NCBI GenBank assembly: GCA_905221605.1 | Contig: CAJNDS010001635.1 | Coordinates: 124,001-188,000, forward strand | Reading direction: 5' to 3' | Length of the DNA stretch: 64,000 nt | Source of the DNA: Symbiodinium natans | Taxonomy: Eukaryota; Sar; Dinophyceae; Suessiales; Symbiodiniaceae | Part shown: piece by piece, positions 21,843 through 34,058 of the stretch | How positions within the stretch are numbered: the stretch's first letter is position 1 | Layout of the letters: every line of letters starts with the position of its first letter | Translations under genes and position numbers: made by a program | Notes under the pieces: model-generated | What the model was told of the DNA's origin: nothing | Databases searched by the model: none | What the model saw: only the letters and a program-made list of their open reading frames with translations

Positions 21843-22400
21843 AGTATACTATTTAGTATACTATATACTGTACTATATACTATACTGATTATATAATATA
21901 CTTTATACATGATACTATATACCAAGAGTTAAGAAGAAGTGCTCATCAAGTGGAACATCCCCCTGCAACCTTTCTTGAATACAACCGGCCCTTGAAGCCC
22001 ATTAGCTCTGTAGTATATGATATAGTGTATGCTATAGATAGTATACTGCATACTATATACTATATAGTATATACTGTATAGTATACTATATAGTATGCTA
22101 TATAGTACACTATTAGCCAATTGAGTTTCATGGTTTAAGGTTTATTGACCTTTAAACCCCTTACACCCTGGTGTATGATAAGGTGCATTCTGTACGAATA
22201 CTATACTATACTATACTGTACAAAACTTTGCTATACTGTACTACACTATACCAGCCGGCGCTTGACCCTCTAACCGTCTGCGTAGGGTCGTTCCGCACCA
22301 GCCAGTCAAATCCGCCTAAGCCCTGGACCCACTCAGTCCTAATTCGCCTTTAAAAATCATAGTATAGTGTAGTGTAGTACAGTATAGTATAGTGCCCAAA
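21843..22400. repeat. TATACTATA/TATAGTATA-rich region
   Basis: Variants of TATACTATA and TATAGTATAC recur many times, in clusters at 21841-21925, 22015-22115, 22196-22250 and 22358-22393. They are separated by ordinary sequence. The motif is itself nearly palindromic, so the clusters could form many small hairpins. A similar short cluster lies upstream of the PPR gene at about 19950-20010. Confidence 0.8.
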
Positions 22401-23316
22401 GAACCCCGAAAGGTTGAACCACAAAACGCTAACGGTTTCTTTTTAAGTATCTTTAAAAGTTACCTTTGGCAGGTCCAGAAAACCTTTCAAGCCCGTTCCC
22501 CAAAGGGTCTAGGGTTTAGGGTCTATAGGGCTTAGGGTTTAGGGTATGTCCTCCTAGATGCCCTCAGCATTACACCCTCTACCATAAACCCCACAGCCCT
22601 ACTGAAACTAGAATTCCTTGACATGACCCCCCAGCCTTTTCCCCTTAGAAAACAAGGACCAGTCCTCTCCCCTGGAAGCAGGCGTGCTGGTTGAAGCTGT
22701 TATAGTCAGAAATTCGGCAACACTTGTGCTAGCAGCCTGGCTCTCTCATTCTAGGAATTCTGGGGCTTTCTCGATCTATCTTTACGACCCCCTTTCCCCC
22801 CCTCCCCAACCGCGAACAGTCCAAAGTGCCGGAACCTTCCGATCCCCGACGCCCCCGCCAAACTCTGCAAGGACCAGGAAGATGTCCCCGCAACATTCCA
22901 TGGAAGCTCCCTCCCCACACTCGCAGAGCTCAGTGCCGAGCCTGAAAAGTCATTGTTTCGCAGTATGCTCGTGGTGTTATGAGGGGTTCTGCGCGGGGCT
23001 AGAAGTGCGGAGATGCAGAGGTGGGATCTGGGATTGGAGTAGCTCAGCTTGCTCCAGGCTTTCGTAGGGAGGGAAGTCTGACATCTCTTTAAATGTCGCC
23101 TCTGGTTGGTGCAGATTCTGCTCATAGCTTCGTACTTTGAGTGTTGCAGCGTAGGCGCTCGGTTTCGAGTTGACATGATGTGGGAGTGGGAGTGACCTCG
23201 TCATGTAGATGAGGCATGTTCAGTAGGCAGTGCTCCAGTCCCTAAACCCTAAACCGTAACCTAACCCCAAACTTGAAAATCACCTTGGCAGCCCATGGCC
23301 TTATTTCAAACACGTG
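22401..23316. other. No gene recognised
   Basis: TTTAGGG words occur at 22510-22545. The 127- and 141-codon frames on opposite strands at 22684-23176 overlap each other and have no domain features. Confidence 0.4.
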
Positions 23317-23414
23317 TCTTGAAATGTTCCTCCTTATACTTACAGACAGGGATTATAGTACCCCCATTTATAGTCCCTATTCAGGACTGTTCGTGTAACT
23401 CGGAGCATCCCAAG
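23317..23414. mobile_element. Fold-back element family A, copy 3 (degenerate)
   Basis: The left end CTTGAAATGTTCCTCCTTATAC and right end GAGCATCCCAAG are recognisable but mutated. The interior keeps the GGGATTATAGTACCCCCATT-type core and GGACTGTT. It appears older than copies 4, 5 and 7. Confidence 0.7.
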
Positions 23415-23713
23415 ACATGTTCAATATGTAGGTGCAAGATCATCAGCTATATAGTAGTAGTATTGTAATAGGAAGAAAATATGTGTCTATATATATATAT
23501 ATACTGTAATAAGATGTAGGTACTATCGTAAACTCTACTAGTATCGCAATAGTAAGATGATATTGCAATAGTAAGACTTGATCACAGGTCATGCGTAGGC
23601 TCGAGCTAAACCCTAAAACCCTAAACCCTCAAACCCTGGCTGCCAGGAAGGCCTTTCATTGCCACCAGTGGTCAATGCATTGAGCCTCACGGAGTTCCAG
23701 GACTCTGTAGAGG

Positions 23714-23753
23714 TTTAGGGTTTAGGGTTCAGGGTTTACGGTTTAGGGTTAGG
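23714..23753 (+). repeat. Interstitial TTTAGGG block
   Basis: Five TTTAGGG-like units with TTCAGGG and TTTACGG variants. Confidence 0.85.
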
Positions 23754-23898
23754 GCCTTTCTGCACTTGGACGTCCACTGGCGTTCAGAATGTTGTCCGAC
23801 AGAAGTAGGGCCAGGTGACTTCCCTGATAACTTGACGAAAGTAGAGTTTACACGGGCTTAGTGCCACCACAGAAGGCCCCCATTAACCCTAAAGCCCA

Positions 23899-23918
23899 CC
23901 CCCCCCCCCCCCCCCCCG
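23899..23918. repeat. Poly-C tract
   Basis: A run of about 19 C. Confidence 0.9.
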
Positions 23919-24103
23919 GCAACAAAACAAGCAGGCTTCGAATTATTATGGGCAACCTAGGAGGGGAATCCATGTGAGGTTGCACTGGAACCAAGGAACT
24001 TAGGATCAGTAGTTGCCGGAAGTCCCCATTACAAAAGCTCGCTCCACAGCCTCTTTGAAGCACTACCCCAAAGATCTTCAAGAGGTCTGGGTGCCCTTCA
24101 ACC

Positions 24104-24146
24104 TAGGGCTTAGGGTTTAGGGTTTAGGGTTTATAGGGTTTAGGGT
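24104..24146 (+). repeat. Interstitial TTTAGGG block
   Basis: Five units, one of which (TTATAGGG) contains an insertion. Confidence 0.85.
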
Positions 24147-25773
24147 GAGGCAAGGGCCATGCGTATAGATATACTACTATATAGGCTTTCACTCCACAAA
24201 AGCCTTCCCCAAGCCCAACACAGCATGCTTCGTTCTGGTGTGGGCTGTGGCTGGATGGTTGTGTAGGATAGGTGTGAGCGACTAAACCTCTCGCCCAATC
24301 GCCCAAGCCCTGTCACTCCCTATAGAGCCCGAAAGACTCTTAAACTTTTGAATCCCTATACAGATTCCCAACCTCTCAGCCCTTTACGCTGTAGAACGCA
24401 GGAGACGATTGCCGTGCGGGGAGTGTCCCCGCGACTCGAGCCTAACTACGCGAGTTTAATTTTAGAGTTTGACTATAGGGGTGGGGTTTTGCCGTCAAGG
24501 AGTGAAGCATAACCAAGACGTCGCAACATGAATCGGTGACAATGGGGGAAGTATACATCATTGAGTGATTGCGTGCTTGCCAAGTTTTACTTCAACATTG
24601 TTGGGAGCAAGCTTGTGCTCAGACATCTTTGTGCTATTTTGTGCTTAGACATGTTGCCGTGAGGTGTTGCTGTTACATCGGTCAGGCCTAGCACAAAGCC
24701 CCAGCCTTGTTTCCGAAACCTTCAGGCATGTGCTTCTGCACTGCGCGGGCTACCTGCTGAAAAATGGGCGGCAGCGGCGCAATGATCACCAGCTGTCAGA
24801 TGAGCTTCAGGAGGACACTTCAAGCTGGGGAAGCACGCAAGAAGACGCAGCAGTGTTGTTGTACTCCCCTCAGGCTATGACTGGAAAAATCATGGTTCAC
24901 ATAGAAAGCTGCTTTGTCAGCCAGAGAGTCGGAGACTACTCCGCAACAACAAATACGTGTATGTGTGTGTGTGTGTGTGTGTGGTGCGCAATCTTTGTTT
25001 TGATAGTACAGTACTGCCTCAGCGACCGTTAAAAGCGGTTCTTTTTGACAGGTTGTTGGGGGGGGGGGGGGGTTGGAGGGCGCTCTTTACACGGAATCGC
25101 TATGAAAACAGGTGCGGAATATGTACCCATGAGGGAGATAAGGCCCCCAGATGCGCCGGAGGCTTCCGAAGACGGAGTGCAAGGTTTGTGGGTTTCAGGG
25201 TTAGAATCTCCCATTGTCATGCCGTTTTTTTGAATTCTTGTTTCCGCCGCTCTCCGCCAATGCGTCTGGACGTAGCAGTTGGGACGGCCTCACAAAGCAG
25301 CATCCATTTCCCAGTTGCTGCCGCACAGGACGTCCTGGACTACTTCATCAGCCACAGCCCCTGGCTTGAAGCTGGGGGTAGAAGAACCGCGCATAAGGTC
25401 ACAGCCAGCTAGAACTATCGTTACCCTGCTAATGTCGCCAGTTTAAACTTAGCCCTTGAAGCTTCAAGTAGTTGTTGGAAGTGGTGAGATCGACATTGGC
25501 GCACTTTGGATTTGGGGCGTTGTTGGAGCAACAGTCTTTCAAAGGGATTCTCTTAAGTTGTGTCGGTTTAGGGTTTAGGGCCGAGGGCTTTAGGCTGAAC
25601 ATGGATGACCGACGGTTCACCCCAAGCAAAGACAGCCCGAAACCCCAAAGTCCTAAGCCCAAGTATTCGGTACCTGTTTCCCCGGCTAGGCTTTAAGCGC
25701 ATCGGGCTCATGTTTCCGTCTCGCTCCGATTCCCGCTCTATCAGAGATAGCGCTGTATAGTTACCAGTACCCT
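24147..25773. other. No gene recognised; GT and poly-G tracts
   Basis: A plus-strand frame at about 24664-25032 has fairly balanced composition until it runs into a (GT)n tract at 24959-24983. It has no recognisable domain. A poly-G run lies at about 25059-25072. An exon here is possible but unsupported. Confidence 0.35.
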
Positions 25774-25835
25774 TATACTATATCCCCCCTGGGAATTATT
25801 ATTTTTTATTAAGGTTCTAAGGGGAGTATAGTATA
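25774..25835. mobile_element. Small inverted-repeat element
   Basis: TATACTATATCCCCCCT at the left pairs with AGGGGAGTATAGTATA at the right around an AT-rich centre (62 bp). One or two mismatches are present in the arms. Confidence 0.6.
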
Positions 25836-26263
25836 CCTGCTCCCTTGCGAACTCTTACGACCCTGAACTGGCAGGCTGGTCCGTGGGCCGCTGGCGCAAG
25901 TTCATGGCACTCGCGCTGTTCTTTAATGTGCATCGCGGCTGAGAGTGGAGGGCTGTGTTGACTGACTACGTTCTATAAGTACTACCATGTATTATTCTAA
26001 AGTCAGGACGAAAATCTGCTCGCTTGCCTGCTCCCCAACTTTTGCCGTAGCTGTCGGGGTCTCCTGGCGTCGTCACTGGTTTGCAGATGGTTTAGGGTTC
26101 CATCCGTGGAGAGTTGAAATTCCTCCTCCGGCGGCTGTGTTTAGACCCTAAACCCTAAACCCTAACAAGGAAGCAAGCCATCTCCCCAGCCCCCCCTCCC
26201 CTCCGAGTTCGAAACAAAGCTGCGTGGGTCCAAGTACTTACATGGCCTCTCGGGTTGTAATAT

Positions 26264-26355
26264 CTACCTGGATCTTTATTAATTTTTAGGAGTAACTACC
26301 CCTTGCTTAGTAGGTAGAACCCCAACAAGCTGTAGGTAAAGAGAGTCCCAGGTAG
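26264..26355. mobile_element. Small inverted-repeat element
   Basis: CTACCTGGATCTTTATT at the left is matched by the inverted GTAAAGAGAGTCCCAGGTAG at the right (92 bp, imperfect arms). No other copy was found in the window. Confidence 0.55.
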
Positions 26356-26489
26356 CTGTTGTGGGTACGTGGACCCGTTGGGAAGCTTCCCTCCCTTTTC
26401 CACCCAAGGCGGCCAGCGTTGACAGTCAGCATCGTGTGTCAACTGCTGGCTTTTGCAGGTGTCGCCACTGGCAGGCCCAGGATGTTTTT

Positions 26490-26605
26490 TTTTTTTTTGT
26501 GGGGGGGGGGGGTTTAGGGTTTAGGGTTTCGGGTTTAGGGTCCAAGTGCAGCAGTCCTAGCCGTAAAAAAATAGGTTCAGGGTTTAGGATTTAGGGTTTA
26601 GGGTT
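26490..26605 (+). repeat. T run, G run and TTTAGGG units
   Basis: A T run (about 26484-26497) is followed by a G run and four TTTAGGG-like units (26511-26541). Three to four more units lie at about 26577-26605. Confidence 0.8.
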
Positions 26606-27128
26606 GGGGCGGGTCTTTCTGCAGGGTGGGGTCTTCTTTCCGGAAAGGCCTAAAGGCTGAGAACCCAGACCGGCCTTGGGAGTTTTGAAGGTGCCATGGG
26701 TGCTTTCACGTGCACACTGGGCATGCGCCATCATGCGTGCGACGTGCTTGAAGGCTTTGTGTCGCTGTGAGTGGTTTCAGAAATCTTCGAGGCCGAAAAG
26801 GTTTGGCACCTAAGCCCTGATAAACATCCTGTTCCTGTGTGCACACTGCTTGGGAATGTTGGGATTGAAGCAAGAGTGCCCCCACCCCAAGGAATGAATT
26901 ACTTTGGCGAAAATTTTGTTTTCAGAAAAAGCCAGGAAAAAAAGGTTAGCGCTTCCCCTCAGAAACTCCGGACTTAGTCCCAAAGCACCCCTTGCCAGTC
27001 TCAGATTGCGGTCGAGAGAGCTCAGCTCCTTGGTCTCTTCCAGTGCTTGCCTTTCTTCGGTCTAATATGGGGGGTCGGAATAATTGCCAATAGTCTTCCC
27101 TTGTGGTCCCTATATAGTTGTACTATAA
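26606..27128. other. No gene recognised
   Basis: Short frames only; no motif or element identified. Confidence 0.45.
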
Positions 27129-27230
27129 TGAGTGAGTACACTTGACACTTTTTGGGATACTGTAACCCCCTATGAAGCTGACAATGTACACTTTCGGGGG
27201 GGCTTATGAACCCAGCAACCAAGGTTAAGG
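27129..27230 (+). repeat. Dispersed repeat family F, copy 1
   Basis: AGTGAGTACACTTGACACTT, then TTGGGATACTGTAACCCCCT and, at the right, CAGCAACCAAGGTTAAGG, align with 62424-62517. The right end resembles that of the second copy, but the left terminal inverted repeat is eroded. Confidence 0.75.
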
Positions 27231-28341
27231 AACAAGGGTTTGGGGTTTCTGTCTCGTCGACCTTGCGAAAGTGCAAGCCTTTAGCCTCAGGGCTCCCTTC
27301 TGTATATCCTACTAAAAGCCAATGCCACCAAACCCTCGACCGGCACTTGCTGGGCAGATTCAATTTCCGTTCTAGCTGGGCTGCGGGTAGAGCATCGCAG
27401 CCGCCCATCCTCTAAAACACATAACGTGACCATTGGTGACAGAATTCGATTCTTGAACAGAGCTCGTTACCTCCGCCTCTTCTACAAAGCCTCAAGCCCC
27501 AAGGAGTATTTGAAACAGAAGAAGTCGCTTCTCTGAGCCTTTGGTGCTCTATACTGGGGACGCTGAGCTTCTGGATGGTTATCTTCTTCTGGCACGAGCG
27601 ACCGAGCAAGTGCCTTGGTACCAAGTTAGGCTCAGCCTAACTCGGTTTTGTACTTGCAATGAAATGGGGTAAAAGGATTATTTTTTTTGGGGGGGGGGCC
27701 TCTTGGCCAAGCGCATCCCTTGTACTTGGGCTTAACCTTAACAGCGCTGCTTGAAGGAGTGGTATGTGCCTTGAGTAGGCCTTGTGTTCATCCACACTCT
27801 TGTAAGGGGTCTATGTCCTTTGTAGCTATGGGCTGCAGCCGGCACCAATCCCCGCAAGCCTCCACCGGCAATATCCCGATAGACCCGGTGTATATACCTT
27901 GCAGACTGCCAACAAGCTGCAAAGACGACCGCATTATTTGTTTTCTAAAAGGCACCCTTGGATATTGCAGGTTTCAGAACTGGGTGCGTCACGTTGGCTT
28001 GCGGTTTCCTGGGGGGGGGGGGGGGGGTAGTTTGATGGCATATAAAATATAAATTCAGCCCGTTGGCGGTGTACGGTCCTATGGGTTTGGGGTCGTTTGG
28101 ATTGTTGGCGGGGGCTCTTTTGGACTATTGCGGGTTCGTGTCCTGCATGGGCTTCTCAACTTTGCCTCGGCCGAAAGGAATATTGGTGGTTCCGAATTTA
28201 GGGGTACCGTTTTGGGGTCCTCATTATGAGGGCATTCTAGTATTTGGGGATATACATATATATATATATATATAGATAAATACATACACAGGGGATGCCC
28301 TGTTTCACATTCTTGAGCTTCTACAACCCTAAACCCTAAAC
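27231..28341. other. No gene recognised; poly-G and TA tracts
   Basis: A G run lies at about 27690-27698, another at 28010-28027 and a (TA)n tract at about 28254-28275. The open frames are short and overlapping. Confidence 0.4.
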
Positions 28342-28698
28342 CTTACCTCATGCGCTGGGCACCGTGGCCCCAGGCTCTGTTCCGAACGTCATGCAAGGGG
28401 GCTTACCTCATGCGCTAGGCACCGTGGCCCCAGGCTCTGTTCCGAACGTCATGCAAGGGGGCTTACCTCATGCGCTGGGCACCGTGGCCCCAGGCTCTGT
28501 TCCGAACGTCATGCAAGGGGGCTTACCTCATCCGCTGAGCACCGTGGGGCCCCAGGCCCTGCTCCGAACGTCATGCAAGGGGGCTGACCTCATCCGCTGG
28601 GCACCGTGGCCCCAGGCCCTGCTCCGAACGTCATGCAAGGGGGCTTACCTCATCCGCTGGGCACCGTGGCCCCAGGCCCTGCTCCGAACGTCATGCAA
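28342..28698 (+). repeat. Minisatellite, 60-bp unit, six copies
   Basis: Units start CTTACCTCATGCGCTGGGCA or a variant at 28342, 28402, 28462, 28522, 28584 and 28644; the last is incomplete. Units 1-3 are nearly identical (subtype with GGCTCTGTTCC). Units 4-6 form a second subtype (TCCGCT and GGCCCTGCTCC). Unit 4 is 62 bp. Because 60 is a multiple of three the array is open in several frames, but the 62-bp unit shifts the frame, so a protein-coding role is unlikely. Confidence 0.95.
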
Positions 28699-29585
28699 TC
28701 TATGTTCTTGGGCGACACCTACAACCCCCCCCGAGGTCATTTTAACAGCTTTTGTGTTCTTAGGATGCGCGACTCCCTTTTGTATGTTTTTTGTTTGTTT
28801 CCGAAACACAGAGGGGGGGGGATGTTGTAGGCTGATATGTATATGTCGCGAGCACAAGTACAGCGTGACTCGATTGAAACTGCCTGACACGCGCGTGGCT
28901 GTAAGTGCCATGCTAGCAAGGCGGCAGCAGAAAAAACGCAGGCCCTCACGTGGCATGTCCTTGTTAGTCCTTTGCGAGCTTCGCGTGATCCTGTGCCCCC
29001 CCCCTGCGGTCGCTGTAGTCGATACTTTAACTTCCCCAAGAGTGATACTTTGTTGCCTGATGTAGCTTTTGATAGGTCAAGTCGCAGGCCCCGAGTGACG
29101 ACATGACATCATGCAAAACAGAAGAGGATGTTTTTTAGTCCAGTTAGCACATCCCGCACTAAGAAGGCTGAGTGCTAAGGAGGTTGAGTCGACATGCATT
29201 GACACCGACCGTGCTTCTTGCAGCTCCTGTCACACTCGGAAACCCCCCCCCCCCCTCCTTTCGTGCCTCTCCTACCACTGGACCCCTCTTGACAGAAGAG
29301 AGAAACAGAGAGAGAGGGTTGGTGGGACGATTGTGTCATTGTCGGGGTGACTCTTATGTCGGTCACGGAAGAATCTCTGAAACGAGTAGAATCTTCTGCG
29401 ACAGATGCCTTAGAAGCCGACAACATCACCAAGGAACAAGTGCTGGAGTTGTGGGACCAGATCCCTAGACCGGCCTGTGGGAGAGACAGAAGGGGAGCCT
29501 TCATGGCCACATTCGGGATGAGCAATCGATCCAGACGTGAAGCTGTCAGGGCTTGTGGAAATCCCTAATCCCTATACCTATATGG
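28699..29585. other. No gene recognised; possible exon-like stretch
   Basis: Plus-strand 29350-29568 is open and has balanced, charged composition (for example TEESLKRVESSATDALEADN), which is more protein-like than most frames here. It has no recognisable domain and no neighbours to support it. Confidence 0.25.
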
Positions 29586-30274
29586 GCCCTAAACCCTAAA
29601 CCCTAAACCTTTAAACCCTAAACCCCAGAAACCCTATAAACCCCATAAACCCTATAAATTCCCTAAAACCCCATAAACCCTATAAAAACCCTATGAAAAA
29701 GCCTACAAAAACCCCAAAAACCCTACAAAGCCCCCAAATGCATCTCAGCTGCCGGGGCCGACGCTGCAACGCTTTCTTCGACACTGCCGCTTGCCCTCAG
29801 TTTGTCCAGGAGGTGTTTCTAAACCCGAAACCCTATAGCCCCTAAACCCCGGTGGCACAAAACCCTAACACCCTAAATGCCAAACCCAAGCCCCAAAGCC
29901 TCAGAAAACGTTTGGTCACCCAAGGGTTTAAGGTTCAAAGGGCTCAGGGTTGCTCTGTCCGCGCTCAAAAAAAGGGTTGAGGGTTTAGGGTTCAGGGTTT
30001 TGAGTACGGTTCGTTTTTTTTTGTTGGCCTGGCGCGCCTCAAAGCGCTAGACACGGGAGCCGTGAAAACAGCTATGGTTTAAAACCCTAAGCCCATAAGC
30101 CCTAAACCCTAAACCCTAAAACGTGTTCAAGGTGGCAGAGACTCCGGGGCCGGATTCAATACCTTAGGCCCGTCCAAGCCGCACAGTGTCACTGCCCTGG
30201 CTGCGCTGCTTCGGGCCCGGTGCCAGAAGATTTGTACCCTAAACCCTAAACCCTAAACCCTAAACCCTTAACCC
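29586..30274. repeat. Degenerate telomere-type sequence with perfect patches
   Basis: CCCTAAA and CCCTATAAA variants fill 29586-29730, with further patches at 29820-29890, 29970-30000 (TTTAGGG orientation), 30085-30120 and 30237-30274. CCCTATAAA-type units predominate in the first part. Confidence 0.75.
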
Positions 30275-32417
30275 AGAAGATTTTTTCGGAACGCCCTGGG
30301 GGCGTGGAGCGCTGTGACTTGGGCACCGACGGCAAGGGCAAGGTTGGTGCGCTCTGCAAGGATCCCCAATGCCTGCACCGTCGCGGAAGCAAATCCGAGG
30401 CATGTTGATTTGCCCGGTTTGGCCGTGGGGCCCTTTCGTGTCAATCATTCTCGAGACTAAGGCTCGACAACCCACTGTATTTCGTCCTTCGGTTCCCATC
30501 TCCAGCCGACTCCTTGGAAATGAGGAGTCGGGCCTCCCTTCCTCTGTCGGGGGCTGCGCATTTTATTACACATTGGTTAATCTCGGCCTTCTCTTTCACG
30601 TGCATTTTCATGAGGGCAAAGCCATACGATGGTAGACGTTGCTTGAGGGAACCAAAGTATAAGTATAGAGGCACAAAAATCTAGGTTGTTTGAGACAACT
30701 CTACAACTTAGACACTACCCCAGAGGAAAGGCAAAATGATGCAATTCTGCCTTTAAACTCACAAACGAAACGCTCTGAGCCCAAGTCTTCTCAAAAAAAG
30801 AATTTCACATAAGAAATAGTGGCCAAAAGAATTTCCTTTGCACGCTAGGGTTCCGAGGTATGCATCGATCAGTCAGACGCTGCAAAGCAGCGGGAAGGAC
30901 CGCTTGCCTCTCAAGGGTTTAGGGTTTAGGGGGGCAATCTCCATTTGGGGCCCCTTCTTGAGGGCTCTCTATTACAGCACAGGCCTTGGTGACAAAAGGG
31001 GTCTATGATTTCCATCTACACTCAGCTGGATTTCTGTCACAGAAGCTCTACACCCTAAAGCCATCTTGACCCCCCAGAGTGCTCCCAAACCCCAAATAGC
31101 TCCCGGATCAGCAGCAGGAATCGATGCAATCACAGCCTACCTGCACCTCGCTTGCAAAACTCTTAGGCAATTCCAGGCTTTTTGGGTGCGAAACTTGTTC
31201 GGCTTCATGTCCGCCCTGGGCTTCGGAGAGTTTTCAGGGGATCAGCAAGTTGCTTCGCGTCAGCATGTGCGATCCCCTTCCGTGTCTAAGCTCGCTATCA
31301 GCACATGAGAGTTTTTGGGAATACTTCCTGCCCACCCCCCACCCAAGTAAAAAGATTGTGAGTTCTCTAAATCGTTATAGGCACCCAACAAGGGATAACC
31401 ATGAGAGGTCCAGCTCCGCGCCTCTTTCGGCCCTGTTTGTTGGGCGGTTCCCTTATATTATCGCGCAACCCGTTGAACGACAAGGTTCCAGCTTTATTCC
31501 TAGGTTGCTGGTGAAGCTAGTGCGAGGTGCCACTCCAAATGCCTGCTCGTCGTTCTCTCCGACCTCTACTTGCAAAGATGCTTACCTGGAGACATAAAGG
31601 GAATCGGGAAACAGGGTCTTGAGGATGAATTGCAGGACATGAATGAACTGCGTGAATTGTGCAGAACAGATTGGCCTGGCTCTGTCTCGTGGAGTAAGTG
31701 CAGCCAGAACCCAGGTACCTCTGGACCCTCGGGTTGGGGTGTGAAGCCGGCCTATTGGAACAGGGATAGTCCTTTCAAACTCAGTCAGGTCACGAGGTTT
31801 GGGGCCCTGCAGCCCCCAGACCGTCAAAGCCCGAAGGGTCTGTGTGGGAAACGCTGAAACGTCCAGAGCTGGAATGGCAAAAATAGCCCGCCAGACCCCA
31901 TACTCTGGTCTCAGGATTTTGGTTCTCTTCAGGCTTGAAGGGCTGGGCAGGTTGAGGGATGTTGACAGGGTTTGTTTATGTCTCACTAGACAAGGAGGCT
32001 CCTTCAAGGAAACCTGTACTCATGCCCAAGGAATTTGGACGGTTTTCGAGATTACGACATTCATGGCCATGTGCCCGACAGGTGACTCGGCATTTGTCTT
32101 TGTGAGTGTTCGGAGGCTGGTTCTGTTAAAATACTTTTTGCTCCGATATGGCATGTGGTTTTGGGGATTTTCGCCAGGAAGATCATCACCCCCTTAACCG
32201 GGGTGAGGTAAGGCTCTGAAATACGTTGTGGACAAACAGATCCGGGGAGACGGAGGATACAAAGTCAAACTTCAAAACCAAGCGCACCAAAACCAAACCT
32301 ACAACACACATGCGAAGCATCGCCAAAGAACTCAGATTGTTGCTTTAGAAGTTTATGGCGGGTGCTGCCTGCGCAGACCCTCCTGGTGTCACGTCCCGGA
32401 GCCACTCTTCCCTGCTG
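30275..32417. other. No gene recognised
   Basis: Several frames of 80-157 codons overlap on both strands (about 30369-32197). None shows a domain, a signal or a repeated pattern. A short TTTAGGG pair lies at 30917-30930. Confidence 0.4.
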
Positions 32418-32436
32418 TCTAGCGAGCGAGCGAGCG

Positions 32437-32491
<55 letters not shown>

Positions 32492-32526
32492 TCGGGAGAG
32501 CTAGAGAGCTAGAGAGATAGAGAGAC
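32418..32526. repeat. GAGC and GA microsatellite
   Basis: Five GAGC units pass into (GA)n for about 45 bp, then GAGAGCTA variants. Confidence 0.95.
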
Positions 32527-32732
32527 CCGGGCTTTGGGAAGCTTGTAACATGGAGCTGGGGACGTGGTGTGTGGGGTTCCTTCTGGAACAACAGCAATTC
32601 AGTGTTTCATCTACCTACGTGCCCCCTACCCCTTCGGTGGTGATCCAGGAAGCCGATCTCCGGATGCTCGGTTTGTCCTTCTTAACCAGAACACTACGCC
32701 CATTTGGGGGTGCTGGGGCTAGTGAGGGTTTT

Positions 32733-32733
32733 C

Positions 32734-32769
<36 letters not shown>

Positions 32770-32851
32770 TATTTCTTTCTTCCTTTCTTTCTTTCTTTCT
32801 TTCTCTCTCTCTCTCTCCCTCTCTCTCCCTCTCTCTCCTCTCTCTCTCTCC

Positions 32852-32891
<40 letters not shown>

Positions 32892-32899
32892 TTTCCGTC
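32733..32899. repeat. CTTT then CT microsatellite
   Basis: (CTTT)n at about 32733-32803 passes into (CT)n/CTCC variants up to about 32890. Confidence 0.95.
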
Positions 32900-34016
32900 T
32901 CTGTGTACGTCGCGGCTGAGGTCCGGTCTTCCTAAGTCAGGGTCACTTTTGCCGTGCCTCTCGTAAGGCACACTGCTGCTATTAATTCTACACCTCCAAA
33001 GGGAAGGTAAAAGCGAAGTGCCTCTCTAGCGGTAGGGCTTGCGTGAACCCGCGCAGCCTAATTACAAACCCCTAAGCCCAGAACCCCCCAAAACCCTAAA
33101 CCCTAAACCCCCCACCTTGAGTTCGAAGAGTCTTATGGCAGCTCGGGCCCCCATCTCCAGCCGGCTCTCTCTCAGGGAAGGTGATGGTCCAGCCAGTGGA
33201 CCTTGCGGAGATCACTTTCTTGTGCTGCACGCTGCAGTTGACCTTTGGCTTGGAAGAGGGGATGGGAGGGGGGGGGGGGGGGGAAATGGCACAATTGCAC
33301 TTGCGTAGATGGTGCTAGGCTCCCTGGTTGACCCAAAAGCCCAGGGCCCTACATCTGCAAACCATTCAAAGCAACCTTTGCAGTTTGAAGGGCTTGTGTC
33401 TCTTTGCTCCCACGTGTTGTTGCACTACGACGACTACAGTTCGGATGAAGGTCCGTCCCCAAAAGATGAACGAGCTATCGATGGCGACCCATTCGGCCCT
33501 ATGTGTGAGTAACCCATGAGCCTTTACGTAAGTGGTTGGTGGAGTAAGGCTGCGTCCTGTTTTCTTCGCTGCACGTGCGAACTTGGACAACTTCGACGCA
33601 TGGCTTGATTGACAATGCGTGCAGACAGGTTAGGGCTGACGGTTTAGGGCTACGACGTCCACCTTTGGTGCAACAGCCACTAGATTGAGTACGAAGATCA
33701 TGTGACTTGCAAAGACCTTTTGTGGTACCTGTTGCCAGAAGGCTGAAGGCTGAGCGGCCTTAATTAGAGATGTCTGGAGCAAGATCAAACAAGCATTCCA
33801 ATATGCTTTAAGGTTTCAAGGTTTAATCTCGAAAATGGAAGAAGTTGAAGTCCTTGATGGGTTCTTGCCGTATGCACGCATCTGCTTTACGATGCTATTT
33901 ATCTCCGTACAAACACACTCAGAAGTTGACACTGCATTCTCAGCCTTTGGCTTGGGTTTTTGCAAGTCCTGGGCCACAAGCCAAGCTGCCGATGCTGTGG
34001 TGAACCTCGAATCTAC
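32900..34016. other. No gene recognised; poly-G tract
   Basis: A G run lies at about 33269-33282. Short frames only. CCCTAAA words are at 33091-33108. Confidence 0.45.
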
Positions 34017-34017
34017 A

Positions 34018-34058
34018 ACCCTAAACCCTAAACCCTAAACCCTAAACCCTAAACCCCA
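34018..34058 (-). repeat. Interstitial CCCTAAA block
   Basis: Five to six perfect CCCTAAA units. Confidence 0.9.

Noticed and set aside
28342-28698. CRISPR-like array
   Set aside because: The 60-bp units are contiguous with no unique spacers, and the genome is eukaryotic.
28364-29065. A 233-codon plus-strand frame with 20-residue repeats
   Set aside because: It is the translation of the 60-bp minisatellite; the 62-bp unit changes the reading frame partway, so the repeats do not stay in one protein sequence.
32550-32971. Frames rich in Leu/Ser/Phe (+) and Glu/Arg/Lys (-)
   Set aside because: They derive from the CTTT/CT microsatellite.
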